Notes: generated by a model not told the origin, from the letters alone. Counted from the stretch's first letter, positions 1-5,840 are shown. The stretch: 6,038 nt of DNA from Brevundimonas sp. (GCA_015234495.1 JADGMZ010000193.1:10783-16820); one strand, 5' to 3'. Program-made: numbers and translations.

Positions 1-137
1 AACGGGGCGCTCTCCGCCGGCGTCACGACGCCGTGGGCGATCCAGCGCAGGCGCGCGCCCTCGACCGCGATCACGCCCCATCCGGTGCGCCGCAGGCCAG
101 GGTCGAGCCCCAGGATTCGAGTCGCTTCGTTCGCCAT
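1..137 (-). CDS. ruvC: RuvC Holliday junction resolvase, N-terminal fragment (cut by window edge)
   Basis: RuvC is the endonuclease that cuts Holliday junctions together with the RuvAB branch-migration motor during recombinational repair in the cytoplasm. Only the first 45 codons are inside the window; the rest lies beyond base 1. The visible protein begins [20 protein letters not shown], the hallmark first beta strand of RuvC. The Asp in LGLDPG (residue 12) corresponds to the first metal-binding catalytic Asp of the RNase H-like fold. The following [18 protein letters not shown] fits the next strands. The ATG at 137 is chosen because it puts the RILGLDPG motif at the usual distance from the N-terminus; its Shine-Dalgarno sequence is weak (GGAACGG close to the start). 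It lies 57 bp downstream of the cupin gene on the same strand and could be co-transcribed with it. The remaining catalytic acidic residues cannot be checked here. Confidence 0.93.
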   Translation of the reverse strand, partial: MANEATRILGLDPGLRRTGWGVIAVEGARLRWIAHGVVTPAESAP

Positions 138-194
138 CCGTTCCAGTCATGCCCGATAGATGGCTAACGGACAATGACCGGCGGCGGACGACCC

Positions 195-590
195 CTATTC
201 GGTGGTGGCGCCGTCGAAATGCTCGTCAGAGGCGTCGGCCTCGGCCTTGCCGGCATGCACGACGCCGTCGCGGTGCTCGGGCGGACCGTACAGGGTGTAG
301 AGCGCCAGCGGCTGGTCGCCCGTGTTGATCACATTGTGCCGTGCGCCGGCGGGCACGATGACGGCGTCATCGTCCTTGATCGAGGTGCGCTGCCCATCGA
401 TCACCACCTCGCCCGCGCCGCTCTCGATGCGGAAGAACTGGTCGTGGTCCTCGTGGACCTCCTCGCCGATCTCCTCGCCGGGCTTCAGGGTCATCAGCAC
501 CAGCTGGAGAAACTTGCCCGTGTACAGCACGCGGCGAAAGTCGCCGTTGCTGACGGTCAGGTCTTCGATATTGGCGACAAAGCCCTTCAT
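195..590 (-). CDS. Small single-domain cupin protein (cupin_2 type)
   Basis: This is a 131-residue single beta-barrel cupin. Residues 36-58 carry cupin motif 1 in the form PGEEIGEEVHEDHDQFFRIE, and residues 80-90 carry motif 2, PAGARHNVINT. Likely metal ligands are His46, a residue in the E-D-H-D-Q stretch, and His85. Relative to the textbook motif, the second HxH histidine is Asp48 and the usual Glu is not in place, so metal binding is not assured. Proteins of this compact type are often labelled mannose-6-phosphate isomerase-like, but no catalytic role is established and I do not assign one. The start at 590 is preferred over a frame reaching 647, because AAAGGA sits 6 nt upstream and the family begins MKGFVANIEDLT. 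The last 18 or so residues are acidic and probably disordered. It lies 73 bp after the second MgtC-like gene and 57 bp before ruvC, all on one strand. Confidence 0.9.
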   Translation of the reverse strand: MKGFVANIEDLTVSNGDFRRVLYTGKFLQLVLMTLKPGEEIGEEVHEDHDQFFRIESGAGEVVIDGQRTSIKDDDAVIVPAGARHNVINTGDQPLALYTLYGPPEHRDGVVHAGKAEADASDEHFDGATTE

Positions 591-596
591 GGCGGA

Positions 597-602
597 TCCT
601 TT
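597..602 (-). promoter_or_regulatory. Ribosome binding site of the cupin gene
   Basis: On the - strand this reads AAAGGA, 6 nt before the ATG at 590. It supports that internal start over the longer open frame reaching to 647, whose extra 19 residues do not look like cupin sequence. Confidence 0.65.
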
Positions 603-663
603 CGTGCGCAGCTGAGACCTGTGAGATTGGGCCGGGCCGCAGGCCATTCAAGACGGCCGCCGA

Positions 664-1380
664 CTATTCGTCGCGGGGCAGCACCGAAAAGCCCGCCAGC
701 CCGTCCCGGCCGCGCAGGTCGGCGACCAGGGCGTCGACGTCGATCGGCATCGGGCCCTTCACCTTCATCACATGCTCATGGATCAGGGAGTCGGCGCTGA
801 TGACGTGGCCGATGCGGACCGCCTTGAGGCCGCGGGCCCGCAGCAGATCGCGGAGCACCCCCTCGCTCGGCGCCGCCTGCTGCTTCCAGCGCAGCACGAC
901 GTCCATGACCCCGACATGCGGCAGCTTGGCGTCGAGCAGCCGCAGCACGGCCAGCACCGCCAGGGTGGCGCCGGAGCCGATCAGGGCCAGGTCCAGCATG
1001 CCGACCCCGAACAGGACCCCGATCGCCGACGTGACCCACAGCGAGGCCGCCGTGGTCAGGCCGTGCACCGAAAAGCCCTCGCGGAAGATCACCCCGGCGC
1101 ACAGGAAGCCGATGCCGGTCAGCAGCCCATGGGCCATCCGGGTCGGGTCGATGACCACCCGCTGCCCCGGCAACCAGGCGAAATCCCAATTGGCCTGCTG
1201 CATCGCCGCCAGCATCAGCAGGCAGCTGGTCACGCATACGAGGATATGGGTCCGGAAGCCCGCGGGATGGCCGTGGTAGGTTCGTTCGACCCCGATCAAC
1301 CCGCCCGCCGTCATGGCCGCGAGCACCGGCCAGGCCAGATCCCAATCTATCAAGAGCCGCTCCGTGAACTGACGAATCAC
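664..1380 (-). CDS. MgtC/SapB family membrane protein, downstream copy of a tandem pair
   Basis: This 238-residue inner-membrane protein has the MgtC/SapB layout. Hydrophobic segments lie at about residues 15-32, 44-61, 84-100, 107-125 and 128-150, followed by a soluble C-terminal region (about 158-236) that in this family adopts an ACT-like fold. Diagnostic motifs are GGLIGVER (26-33), AGFRTHILV (40-48), DPTRMAHGLLTGIGFLCAG (78-96) and HGLTTAASLWVT (106-117). Salmonella MgtC supports growth in low magnesium and restrains F1Fo ATP synthase; environmental homologues are mostly uncharacterised, so a magnesium or acid-stress role is only inference. The start is a GTG at 1380 with only a weak AGG upstream; the first transmembrane segment follows at a normal distance. 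It lies 37 bp downstream of its paralogue, so co-transcription is likely. Cysteines at 49, 53 and 94 lie in predicted membrane segments and all three recur in the paralogue. Confidence 0.92.
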   Translation of the reverse strand: MIRQFTERLLIDWDLAWPVLAAMTAGGLIGVERTYHGHPAGFRTHILVCVTSCLLMLAAMQQANWDFAWLPGQRVVIDPTRMAHGLLTGIGFLCAGVIFREGFSVHGLTTAASLWVTSAIGVLFGVGMLDLALIGSGATLAVLAVLRLLDAKLPHVGVMDVVLRWKQQAAPSEGVLRDLLRARGLKAVRIGHVISADSLIHEHVMKVKGPMPIDVDALVADLRGRDGLAGFSVLPRDE

Positions 1381-1417
1381 GAGCCTAGGCCCGCCGCCGG
1401 CGGCCCGGCAAGGACCG

Positions 1418-2116
1418 TCAGTCGTCGCGGGGATCGAGCCGGTAGCCGGTCACGCCCTCGACCGCGCGCAGACGCGCCGACAGCGCCTTCAGCGAGGTCT
1501 CCTCCATCCCGCGCAGCCGGAAGCTGCGTTGCACGGCGGCGCCGCCGTCGACGAGTTCGTGCCGCTCGCCGCTGGGGATCCAGCCGACGTCCGACATGGC
1601 GGCCTCGACGGCGTCCTCGGCCCCGGGCGTGTCGCGCCGCCACGAGACCTGGGCGTCGACGATGGTCTGCTGCGGCAGACGGACGCTGACGATGCGCAGG
1701 GCGGCGAGGATGACCACCGTCAGCACCGCCCCGGTGGTCGCCAGCCAGAACAGGCCGGCCCCGAACAGCAGGCCTATGGTCGCGGTGATCCACAGCGACG
1801 CCGCCGTGGTCAGACCGTGGATCGAGAAGCCGGCGCGGAAGATCACCCCGGCGCACAGGAAGCCGATCCCGGTGAGAACCCCGTGCGCCATCCGGGTCGG
1901 GTCGCTGACGATGCGGGTGCCGGGCAGGACGTCGAACTGCCACGCCCCCTGGGACACCGCCGCCTCCATCAGCAGGCAGGACGCCAGGCAGACGAGGATG
2001 TGGGTGCGAAATCCGGCGGCGCGACCACGCCATTCGCGCTCGAACCCGATCAGACCGCCGGCGACCACGGCGGCGACCAGCGGCATCGCGAAATCAGGCA
2101 GGTCGGTGAACTCCAT
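1418..2116 (-). CDS. MgtC/SapB family membrane protein, upstream copy of a tandem pair
   Basis: This 232-residue protein is a paralogue of the one immediately downstream. Motifs GGLIGFEREWRG (20-31), AGFRTHILV (34-42), DPTRMAHGVLTGIGFLCAG (72-90) and HGLTTAASLWIT (100-111) identify the MgtC/SapB family. By direct alignment of the membrane core (residues 18-124 against 24-130 of the partner) I count 76 of 107 positions identical. The C-terminal soluble domains (from about residue 150) have diverged, yet both end in PRD plus an acidic residue. Membrane segments are expected at about 10-26, 38-55, 78-94, 101-119 and 122-144. The ATG at 2116 has a poor Shine-Dalgarno sequence. It is the first gene of a leftward group and is divergent from the 69-aa gene at 2212, with a symmetric element between them. 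The divergence of the C-terminal domains suggests different regulatory inputs or partners, or possibly hetero-oligomers; this is inference. Confidence 0.93.
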   Translation of the reverse strand: MEFTDLPDFAMPLVAAVVAGGLIGFEREWRGRAAGFRTHILVCLASCLLMEAAVSQGAWQFDVLPGTRIVSDPTRMAHGVLTGIGFLCAGVIFRAGFSIHGLTTAASLWITATIGLLFGAGLFWLATTGAVLTVVILAALRIVSVRLPQQTIVDAQVSWRRDTPGAEDAVEAAMSDVGWIPSGERHELVDGGAAVQRSFRLRGMEETSLKALSARLRAVEGVTGYRLDPRDD

Positions 2117-2142
2117 CGTCCGGCAACGGCGGGTCAGCCGGG

Positions 2143-2161
2143 CCGGTTCCGTGGGAACCGG
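2143..2161. promoter_or_regulatory. Perfect 8-bp inverted repeat in the divergent promoter spacer
   Basis: CCGGTTCC-gtg-GGAACCGG is a perfect inverted repeat of 8-bp arms and a 3-nt centre. It lies 27 bp upstream of the MgtC-like start at 2116 and 51 bp upstream of the + strand start at 2212. On the - strand a TTGACA box (2196 to 2191) lies on its far side, as a -35 element for the leftward gene would, but no convincing -10 follows at 17 bp. The symmetry could be a repressor operator or a short hairpin at the 5' end of the leftward mRNA. No T-run follows on either strand, so it is not a typical terminator. Confidence 0.45.
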
Positions 2162-2211
2162 AACGGGCCCCGGACTGTTGAATCCGCTGTTGTCAATTCG
2201 GGGACCCCGTC

Positions 2212-2421
2212 ATGGGCCGCTTGAAGGAAAGGGGCCTTTCGCCGGAGGCCTATGATCGGGTCAGGGCCGAGATGCTGCGCGCCGCCGTCGAACTGTCCGA
2301 ATCCCAACTGCTGGACCTGACCGACGCCCTGCACGGCCTGATCCGCCTGCGCCGTCCCGGTCGCCCGTTACGCAATCCAGACGGCTGGGTCACCGACGAG
2401 CTGCGCAGCTTCGCCGACTGA
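2212..2421 (+). CDS. Hypothetical small soluble protein, 69 aa
   Basis: I do not recognise this protein. It is hydrophilic, basic in the middle and probably mostly helical. A segment rich in Glu, Arg and Leu (about residues 10-45, SPEAYDRVRAEMLRAAVELS followed by ESQLLDLTDALHGL) is followed by a basic turn-rich stretch, RLRRPGRPLRNPDG, and a short tail, WVTDELRSFAD. It has no cysteines, signal peptide or membrane segment. Codon use is strongly GC-ending after the first dozen codons, supporting real coding. The ATG at 2212 has GGGGA upstream, in an 11-base symmetric stretch (CGGGGACCCCG, 2199-2209) that could pair on itself and affect initiation. It is divergent from the MgtC-like pair and converges on the TonB-like gene with a 17-bp gap. 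The helical, basic make-up would suit a small regulator or nucleic-acid binder, but nothing specific shows this. Confidence 0.72.
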   Translation: MGRLKERGLSPEAYDRVRAEMLRAAVELSESQLLDLTDALHGLIRLRRPGRPLRNPDGWVTDELRSFAD

Positions 2422-2438
2422 GGGCCGGGTCGCCGGCG

Positions 2439-2978
2439 TCAGTCGACGAGCTGGAAACGGATGGTGAACCGGATCGTGCCGTCGGTCCTGAAGCCATCGA
2501 TGCTCCGGGGTGTGACACGGGCGTCGCGGGTGGCGTCCAGCGCCGCCTCGCCGAAACCGGCGTCTGGAGGGCTTTCGATCAGGATCTGGCAGGCGCCCAG
2601 TTCGCCGCTGGCCAGGGCCTCGCAGAGCAGGGTGACGTCGCCGTTCCGGACTCCGCGGCTCGCGGCCAGCTCCGGAAACAGGGGCGCGGGTTGCCGGACC
2701 CAGCGCGGCAGCTCGATCCGTTCGCCGGTCCCGGCGCCGGCGGTCGAGGCTACAGGGGGCGCGGGATCAGGGGCCGGGGCGACCGGGACCGCCATCTCAA
2801 AGTCCGCGGTATCGTCCCGGTAGGTGACCTCGCGGAGACTGAAGCTGGCGTTGGACAGGTACCAGGCGACGACCGCCGCCGCGCCGATCATGATGAGGAT
2901 GACCACGGCCCAGACCGCGATATCCACCCCGCGGCCGGGCCGGTTCCTTCCCGAAGCCGCTGGCCCCCCGGTCTCCAT
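2439..2978 (-). CDS. TonB-like protein (single membrane anchor, TonB C-terminal domain)
   Basis: The 179-residue protein has a short cytoplasmic N-terminus with Arg residues, one membrane segment at about 19-41 (DIAVWAVVILIMIGAAAVVA), a short Ala/Pro-rich stretch (64-82) and a C-terminal domain (about 90-179). The C-terminal domain fits the TonB_C pattern: PAPLFPELAASRGVRNGDV, a central Cys-containing strand, ESPPDAGFGEAALDA, then TPRSIDGFRTDGTIRFTIRF. TonB proteins transmit energy from ExbB/ExbD to outer-membrane receptors. This one has an unusually short Pro-rich linker for spanning the periplasm, and no exbB, exbD or receptor gene lies nearby. It may instead be a TonB_C-domain protein with another envelope role. 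Cys119 and Cys130 in the domain might form a disulfide. Its ATG directly follows the yebC stop (TAGATG) with no spacer, so translation is probably coupled to yebC. Assignment to the fold is good; the function is open. Confidence 0.85.
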   Translation of the reverse strand: METGGPAASGRNRPGRGVDIAVWAVVILIMIGAAAVVAWYLSNASFSLREVTYRDDTADFEMAVPVAPAPDPAPPVASTAGAGTGERIELPRWVRQPAPLFPELAASRGVRNGDVTLLCEALASGELGACQILIESPPDAGFGEAALDATRDARVTPRSIDGFRTDGTIRFTIRFQLVD

Positions 2979-3752
2979 CTAGCCCGCGTACTTCGCCAGA
3001 TCCTCGTCCGAGATATCCTCGTTGGAGTAGACGTTCTGGACGTCGTCCTCGGCGTCGAGCGCATCGAGCAGCTTCATCAGCACGCCGACGGCGTCGCCGG
3101 TGACCGGCACTTCCGACTGCGGTTTCCAGACGATGGCGGTCGACTTCGGATCGCCCAGCACCTTCGACATGGCCTCGGCCACCTCGTTGAGGTCCTCGAA
3201 GGTGGTCCAGATCGTATGGCCCGGCGCGTCCTCGTAGATGTCCGGCTTGACCAGGTCGCTCTCGACGTCCTGGGCGCCGGCCTCGATGGCGGCCTCCATG
3301 ACCTCGTCCTCGGTGCCGGCCTCGGCGGGGTAGATAATCTGGCCGACCCGGTCCCACATGAAGGCGACCGAATTGATTTCGCCCAGGGCTCCGCCGTTCT
3401 TGGTGAAGGCGGCGCGGATGTTGGAGCCGGCGCGGTTGCGGTTGTCGGTCAGGGCCTCGACGATGATCCCGACGCCGCCGGGGCCGCGGCCCTCGTAGCG
3501 GATTTCCTCCATCGTATCGGCGTCGCCTGAGGAGGCCTTGTTGATCGCCCGCTGGATCACGTCCTTGGGCAGGCTCTCGGCCTTGGCGTTGTTCACCGCC
3601 AGGCGCAGCCGCGGGTTCATGGCCGGGTCGGGCAGGCCCGACTTGGCGGCGACGGTGATGTCCCGCGACAGCTTGGAGAACAGCTTGGACCGCTGCGCGT
3701 CGGCGCGGCCCTTGCGGTGCATGATGTTCTTGAATTTGGAATGGCCGGCCAT
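2979..3752 (-). CDS. yebC: YebC/TACO1 family translation factor
   Basis: This is a full-length YebC/PmpR/TACO1 protein of 257 residues, slightly above the usual 240-250. It opens with the canonical [20 protein letters not shown] and contains [20 protein letters not shown] (88-107), [18 protein letters not shown] (120-137) and the C-terminal domain with [20 protein letters not shown] (219-238). The family was long annotated as a DNA-binding transcriptional regulator; mitochondrial TACO1 activates translation of COX1, and recent work places bacterial YebC at the ribosome relieving stalls at proline-rich stretches. The ATG at 3752 is fixed by the invariant N-terminus, although its Shine-Dalgarno sequence is weak. 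It is first in a leftward pair with the TonB-like gene. ruvC, its frequent neighbour in proteobacteria, lies about 2.8 kb further left on the same strand with other genes in between. The 126-bp spacer upstream is shared with the divergent 66-aa gene. Confidence 0.97.
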   Translation of the reverse strand: MAGHSKFKNIMHRKGRADAQRSKLFSKLSRDITVAAKSGLPDPAMNPRLRLAVNNAKAESLPKDVIQRAINKASSGDADTMEEIRYEGRGPGGVGIIVEALTDNRNRAGSNIRAAFTKNGGALGEINSVAFMWDRVGQIIYPAEAGTEDEVMEAAIEAGAQDVESDLVKPDIYEDAPGHTIWTTFEDLNEVAEAMSKVLGDPKSTAIVWKPQSEVPVTGDAVGVLMKLLDALDAEDDVQNVYSNEDISDEDLAKYAG

Positions 3753-3841
3753 GAGGATTCGTTCTGGGTCCGTGGAAAAAGTGAGGCGCGCCGTCTAGCC
3801 GATGGCGGGGCCGCTGTCACGGGACAGGAACCGCCAGCTTC

Positions 3842-3856
3842 GCCGGGCATTCCGGC
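3842..3856. other. Short inverted repeat between yebC and the small membrane protein gene
   Basis: GCCGG-GCATT-CCGGC is a 5-bp perfect inverted repeat with a 5-nt centre in the 126-bp divergent spacer, 23 bp before the + start at 3879. It could be an operator half-site pair, but in DNA this GC-rich such a short symmetry is expected by chance. Apart from an A-tract at 3776-3780, nothing else in the spacer stands out and no clear -35/-10 pair was found. Confidence 0.2.
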
Positions 3857-3868
3857 ACTGACCCCGCC

Positions 3869-3872
3869 GGAG
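3869..3872 (+). promoter_or_regulatory. Ribosome binding site of the 66-aa membrane protein gene
   Basis: GGAG sits 6 nt before the ATG at 3879. It decides this start against the longer open frame that begins inside the opposite-strand yebC gene. Confidence 0.6.
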
Positions 3873-3878
3873 CCTGTC

Positions 3879-4079
3879 ATGACCGCTGAAGACGCCATCC
3901 TGGACGCCGATCTCTACACTGACGAGGATCTCGAGGAGGCCGACATCGTCGAGTGGTACGAGGCCCGGCCGATGACGGTCTCGACCTATGTCGCCACCGG
4001 CGCGGTGATCGGCGCCTTCGCCCTCGGCGTGCTGACAGCGGTCGGCGCCCTGGCCCTGATGGGCCGCCTGGACGACTAG
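3879..4079 (+). CDS. Small acidic single-pass membrane protein, 66 aa
   Basis: I do not recognise this protein. Its first 30 residues are strongly acidic (12 Asp/Glu, few basic residues: [20 protein letters not shown], then [11 protein letters not shown]). One hydrophobic segment at about 37-61 ([20 protein letters not shown] and onward) ends in GRLDD. The segment is rich in Gly and Ala, which would suit helix-helix packing in the membrane. The ATG at 3879 is chosen because GGAG lies 6 nt upstream (3869-3872). An open frame extends back to 3717, but that would overlap the start of yebC on the other strand and the extra sequence looks non-coding. Strong GC-ending codon use supports a real gene. 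It is divergent from yebC and its stop codon overlaps that of the thioesterase gene. A role as a small subunit or modulator of a membrane complex is possible, but nothing in the sequence names a partner. Confidence 0.8.
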   Translation: MTAEDAILDADLYTDEDLEEADIVEWYEARPMTVSTYVATGAVIGAFALGVLTAVGALALMGRLDD

Positions 4080-4513
4080 GTCCTCAGGCTTTCGAGGAAC
4101 CCGCGCATCTTGTCCTCGACCGCCACCGGCCGCTTGGTCTCGCGGTCGACGTAGACGTGGACGAAGTGGCCAACGGCGGCGGCGTCCTCCTCGGCGTTGC
4201 GGAACAGGCCGATCTCGTAGCGGACCGAACTGGTGCCGACGTGGGCGACCCGGACCCCGGCCTGGATCTCGTCGGGGAAGGCAGTCGGCGAGAAATAGCG
4301 GCAGCCCGTCTCGGCCACGAGGCCGATGACCTTGCCGTGGTGAATGTCGAGCAGGCCGTTGACGACCAGCAGCCGGTTCACGGCCGTGTCGAACCACGAA
4401 TAGTAGACCACGTTGTTGACGTGGCCGTAGACGTCGTTGTCCATCCAGCGCGTGGAGATGGCCTGGAAGCGGCGATAGTCGCTGCGTTTGGTCCGCTCGA
4501 TGGTGCCGGTCAT
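4076..4513 (-). CDS. Hotdog-fold acyl-CoA thioesterase (4HBT family, YbgC/FadM-like)
   Basis: The 145-residue protein is a single hotdog domain of the 4-hydroxybenzoyl-CoA thioesterase group, which hydrolyses acyl-CoA or aryl-CoA thioesters in the cytoplasm. The signature is at residues 22-43, [20 protein letters not shown] followed by D. Asp27 is the likely catalytic acid of the D-x-x-G-H-V-N-N pattern, and HVNN (31-34) begins the central helix. Later strands include [32 protein letters not shown] and a C-terminal [20 protein letters not shown]. The substrate cannot be read from the sequence; FadM- and YbgC-type enzymes act on long- and short-chain acyl-CoAs respectively. The start at 4513 is preferred over an in-frame ATG at 4561, because a strong AAGGAGG lies 6 nt upstream. 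The gene is divergent from the alcohol dehydrogenase (125-bp spacer) and convergent with the 66-aa gene, sharing a CTAG at the stops. Confidence 0.94.
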   Translation of the reverse strand: MTGTIERTKRSDYRRFQAISTRWMDNDVYGHVNNVVYYSWFDTAVNRLLVVNGLLDIHHGKVIGLVAETGCRYFSPTAFPDEIQAGVRVAHVGTSSVRYEIGLFRNAEEDAAAVGHFVHVYVDRETKRPVAVEDKMRGFLESLRT

Positions 4514-4519
4514 GTTTCC

Positions 4520-4526
4520 CCTCCTT
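4520..4526 (-). promoter_or_regulatory. Strong Shine-Dalgarno of the thioesterase gene
   Basis: AAGGAGG on the - strand, 6 nt from the ATG at 4513, matches the anti-Shine-Dalgarno core almost fully. It is the best ribosome binding site in the window and rules against the upstream in-frame start at 4561. Confidence 0.8.
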
Positions 4527-4638
4527 GGCGCGCTGTCGCCCGGCGCGGCGCCTGGCTGCATGAGCGCATCTGGCGCGCGCTTCTGCGATCCAGCCTTGGG
4601 CTTGGCGGACGCGGCGTCAAGCGCCTAGCGTCGTCGCC

Positions 4639-5763
4639 ATGAAGACCGTCGCCGCCGTACTCAGGACCATGGGCGCCGCCCGCCCCTACGCCGACAGCCG
4701 GCCGCTGTCGGTCGAGACCGTCACCCTCGATCCGCCCGGCGAGGGCGAGGTGCTGGTCGCCGTCAAGGCCGCCGGCCTGTGCCATTCGGACCTCAGCGTC
4801 ATCAACGGCGACCGGCCGCGCCCCATGCCGATGGCCCTGGGCCACGAGGCGGCGGGCGTGGTCGAGGCGCTGGGACCAGGGGTCGGCGACCTGGCCGTCG
4901 GCGACCACGTGGTCATGGTCTTCATGCCCAGCTGCGGCCACTGCGAGCCCTGCGCCGGCGGGCGGCCAGCCCTGTGCGAGCCGGGGGCCGCGGCCAACGG
5001 CCGGGGCGTGCTGCTGGGCGGCGACCGGCGGCTGCACGCCGGGGCGGAGACGCTGAACCACCACCTCGGCTGCTCGGCCTTCGCCGGCCATGCGGTGGTG
5101 TCGCGGCGGTCGCTGGTCAAGGTCCCGGAGGACCTGCCGTTCGAGCAGGCCGCGCTGTTCGGCTGCGCGGTGCTGACCGGGGTGGGGGCCGTGGTCAATA
5201 CGGCGGCGGTGCGGACCGGCCAGTCGGTGGTCGTCGTCGGCCTCGGCGGGGTCGGGCTGTCGGCGGTGCTGGGCGCCCTCGCCTCGGGGGCCAGCCCGGT
5301 GGTGGCGGTCGACCTGTCGGAGGACAAGCTGGCGCTGGCGCGGACGCTGGGGCCGGTGCGGACGGTCAATGCGGCCGATGCGGATGCGGTCGAGCAGGTG
5401 CGCGCCCTGACCGGCGGCGGGGCCGACTTCGCCTTCGAGATGGCCGGGGCGGCGCGGGCGCTGGACGCGGCGTGGCGGATGACCCGGCGGGGCGGGACAA
5501 CGGTCACCGCCGGCCTGCCCCCGCCCGAGGCGGCGCTGGCGGTCAACATCGTCCAGCTGGTGGCCGAGGAGCGGACGCTGAAGGGGTCGTACATCGGCAC
5601 CTGCGTGCCCGGCCGCGACATCCCGCGCTTCATCCGCCTGTTCCGCGAAGGGCGGCTGCCGGTGGACCGGCTGCTGAGCGGGACGGTGGCGCTGGAGGAG
5701 ATCAACACCGCCTTCGACGCCCTGGCCGAGGGGGCGGCGGTGCGGACGGTGGTGAGGTTCTAG
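4639..5763 (+). CDS. Zinc-dependent alcohol dehydrogenase, MDR superfamily
   Basis: This is a full-length 374-residue medium-chain dehydrogenase/reductase that oxidises an alcohol or reduces an aldehyde with a nicotinamide cofactor in the cytoplasm. The catalytic zinc site is visible as Cys48 (AAGLCHSDLS), His69-Glu70 (ALGHEAAGVVE) and Cys176 (FGCAVLTGVGA). The structural zinc lobe has Cys99, Cys102, Cys105 and Cys113 in the classical CxxCxxCx7C arrangement. The Rossmann motif GLGGVG is at 201-206, and Asp225 at the end of the second strand (VVAVDLSEDK) favours NAD over NADP. The pattern resembles class III-like and aryl/benzyl alcohol dehydrogenases; the substrate is not deducible. The ATG at 4639 has almost no Shine-Dalgarno sequence, but MKTVAAVLRTMG is the expected beginning, so I keep it over the ATG at codon 11. 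The divergent thioesterase gene may be functionally linked, but this is not shown. A repeat cluster starts 12 bp after the stop. Confidence 0.95.
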   Translation: MKTVAAVLRTMGAARPYADSRPLSVETVTLDPPGEGEVLVAVKAAGLCHSDLSVINGDRPRPMPMALGHEAAGVVEALGPGVGDLAVGDHVVMVFMPSCGHCEPCAGGRPALCEPGAAANGRGVLLGGDRRLHAGAETLNHHLGCSAFAGHAVVSRRSLVKVPEDLPFEQAALFGCAVLTGVGAVVNTAAVRTGQSVVVVGLGGVGLSAVLGALASGASPVVAVDLSEDKLALARTLGPVRTVNAADADAVEQVRALTGGGADFAFEMAGAARALDAAWRMTRRGGTTVTAGLPPPEAALAVNIVQLVAEERTLKGSYIGTCVPGRDIPRFIRLFREGRLPVDRLLSGTVALEEINTAFDALAEGAAVRTVVRF

Positions 5764-5800
5764 GGTTCAGGGCGGTTCTCCCTCCCCGCCCCGGGGAGGG

Positions 5801-5822
5801 CGGTCGACGCGAGCGTCGACCG
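5801..5822. repeat. Perfect 10-bp-arm palindrome inside the repeat cluster
   Basis: CGGTCGACGC-GA-GCGTCGACCG is an uninterrupted 10-bp inverted repeat with a 2-nt centre, directly after the left end module. It could form a very stable hairpin or serve as a symmetric protein-binding site. Both arms contain GTCGAC, the same hexamer that recurs in the short tandem repeat downstream. Confidence 0.85.
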
Positions 5823-5840
5823 GGTGGGGGCGGCCCGGCG

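Noticed and set aside
623..651. Possible promoter before the cupin gene: TTGAAT and AATCTC with a 17-bp gap on the - strand
   Set aside because: The second box is a poor -10 match, and the gene could be read from the upstream MgtC-like transcript; evidence is too thin to annotate.
772..1689. Long + strand open frame across both MgtC-like genes
   Set aside because: It is antisense to two clear MgtC/SapB genes, its product is a low-complexity Arg/Gln/Pro/Ala/Asp-rich sequence, and such frames are expected opposite GC-rich coding DNA.
2180..2184. GANTC sites (CcrM methylation motif of alphaproteobacteria) near gene starts, e.g. 2180-2184, 1374-1378 and 3756-3760
   Set aside because: The 5-base motif also occurs within genes and in the repeats here, so its position near starts is not clearly above chance.
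2691..3530. 279-residue + strand open frame opposite yebC and the TonB-like gene
   Set aside because: Its composition (Asp, Gly, Val and Arg rich, repetitive) is that of a mirror frame, and both genes on the other strand are recognisable families.
4608..4618. GACGC-G-GCGTC symmetry upstream of the alcohol dehydrogenase
   Set aside because: Five-base arms are too short to stand out in such GC-rich DNA and no promoter boxes flank it.
4686..5708. 340-residue - strand open frame opposite the alcohol dehydrogenase
   Set aside because: The product is Ser/Thr/Pro/Ala/Arg-rich with no motif, while the + strand has all zinc and cofactor residues of an MDR enzyme.
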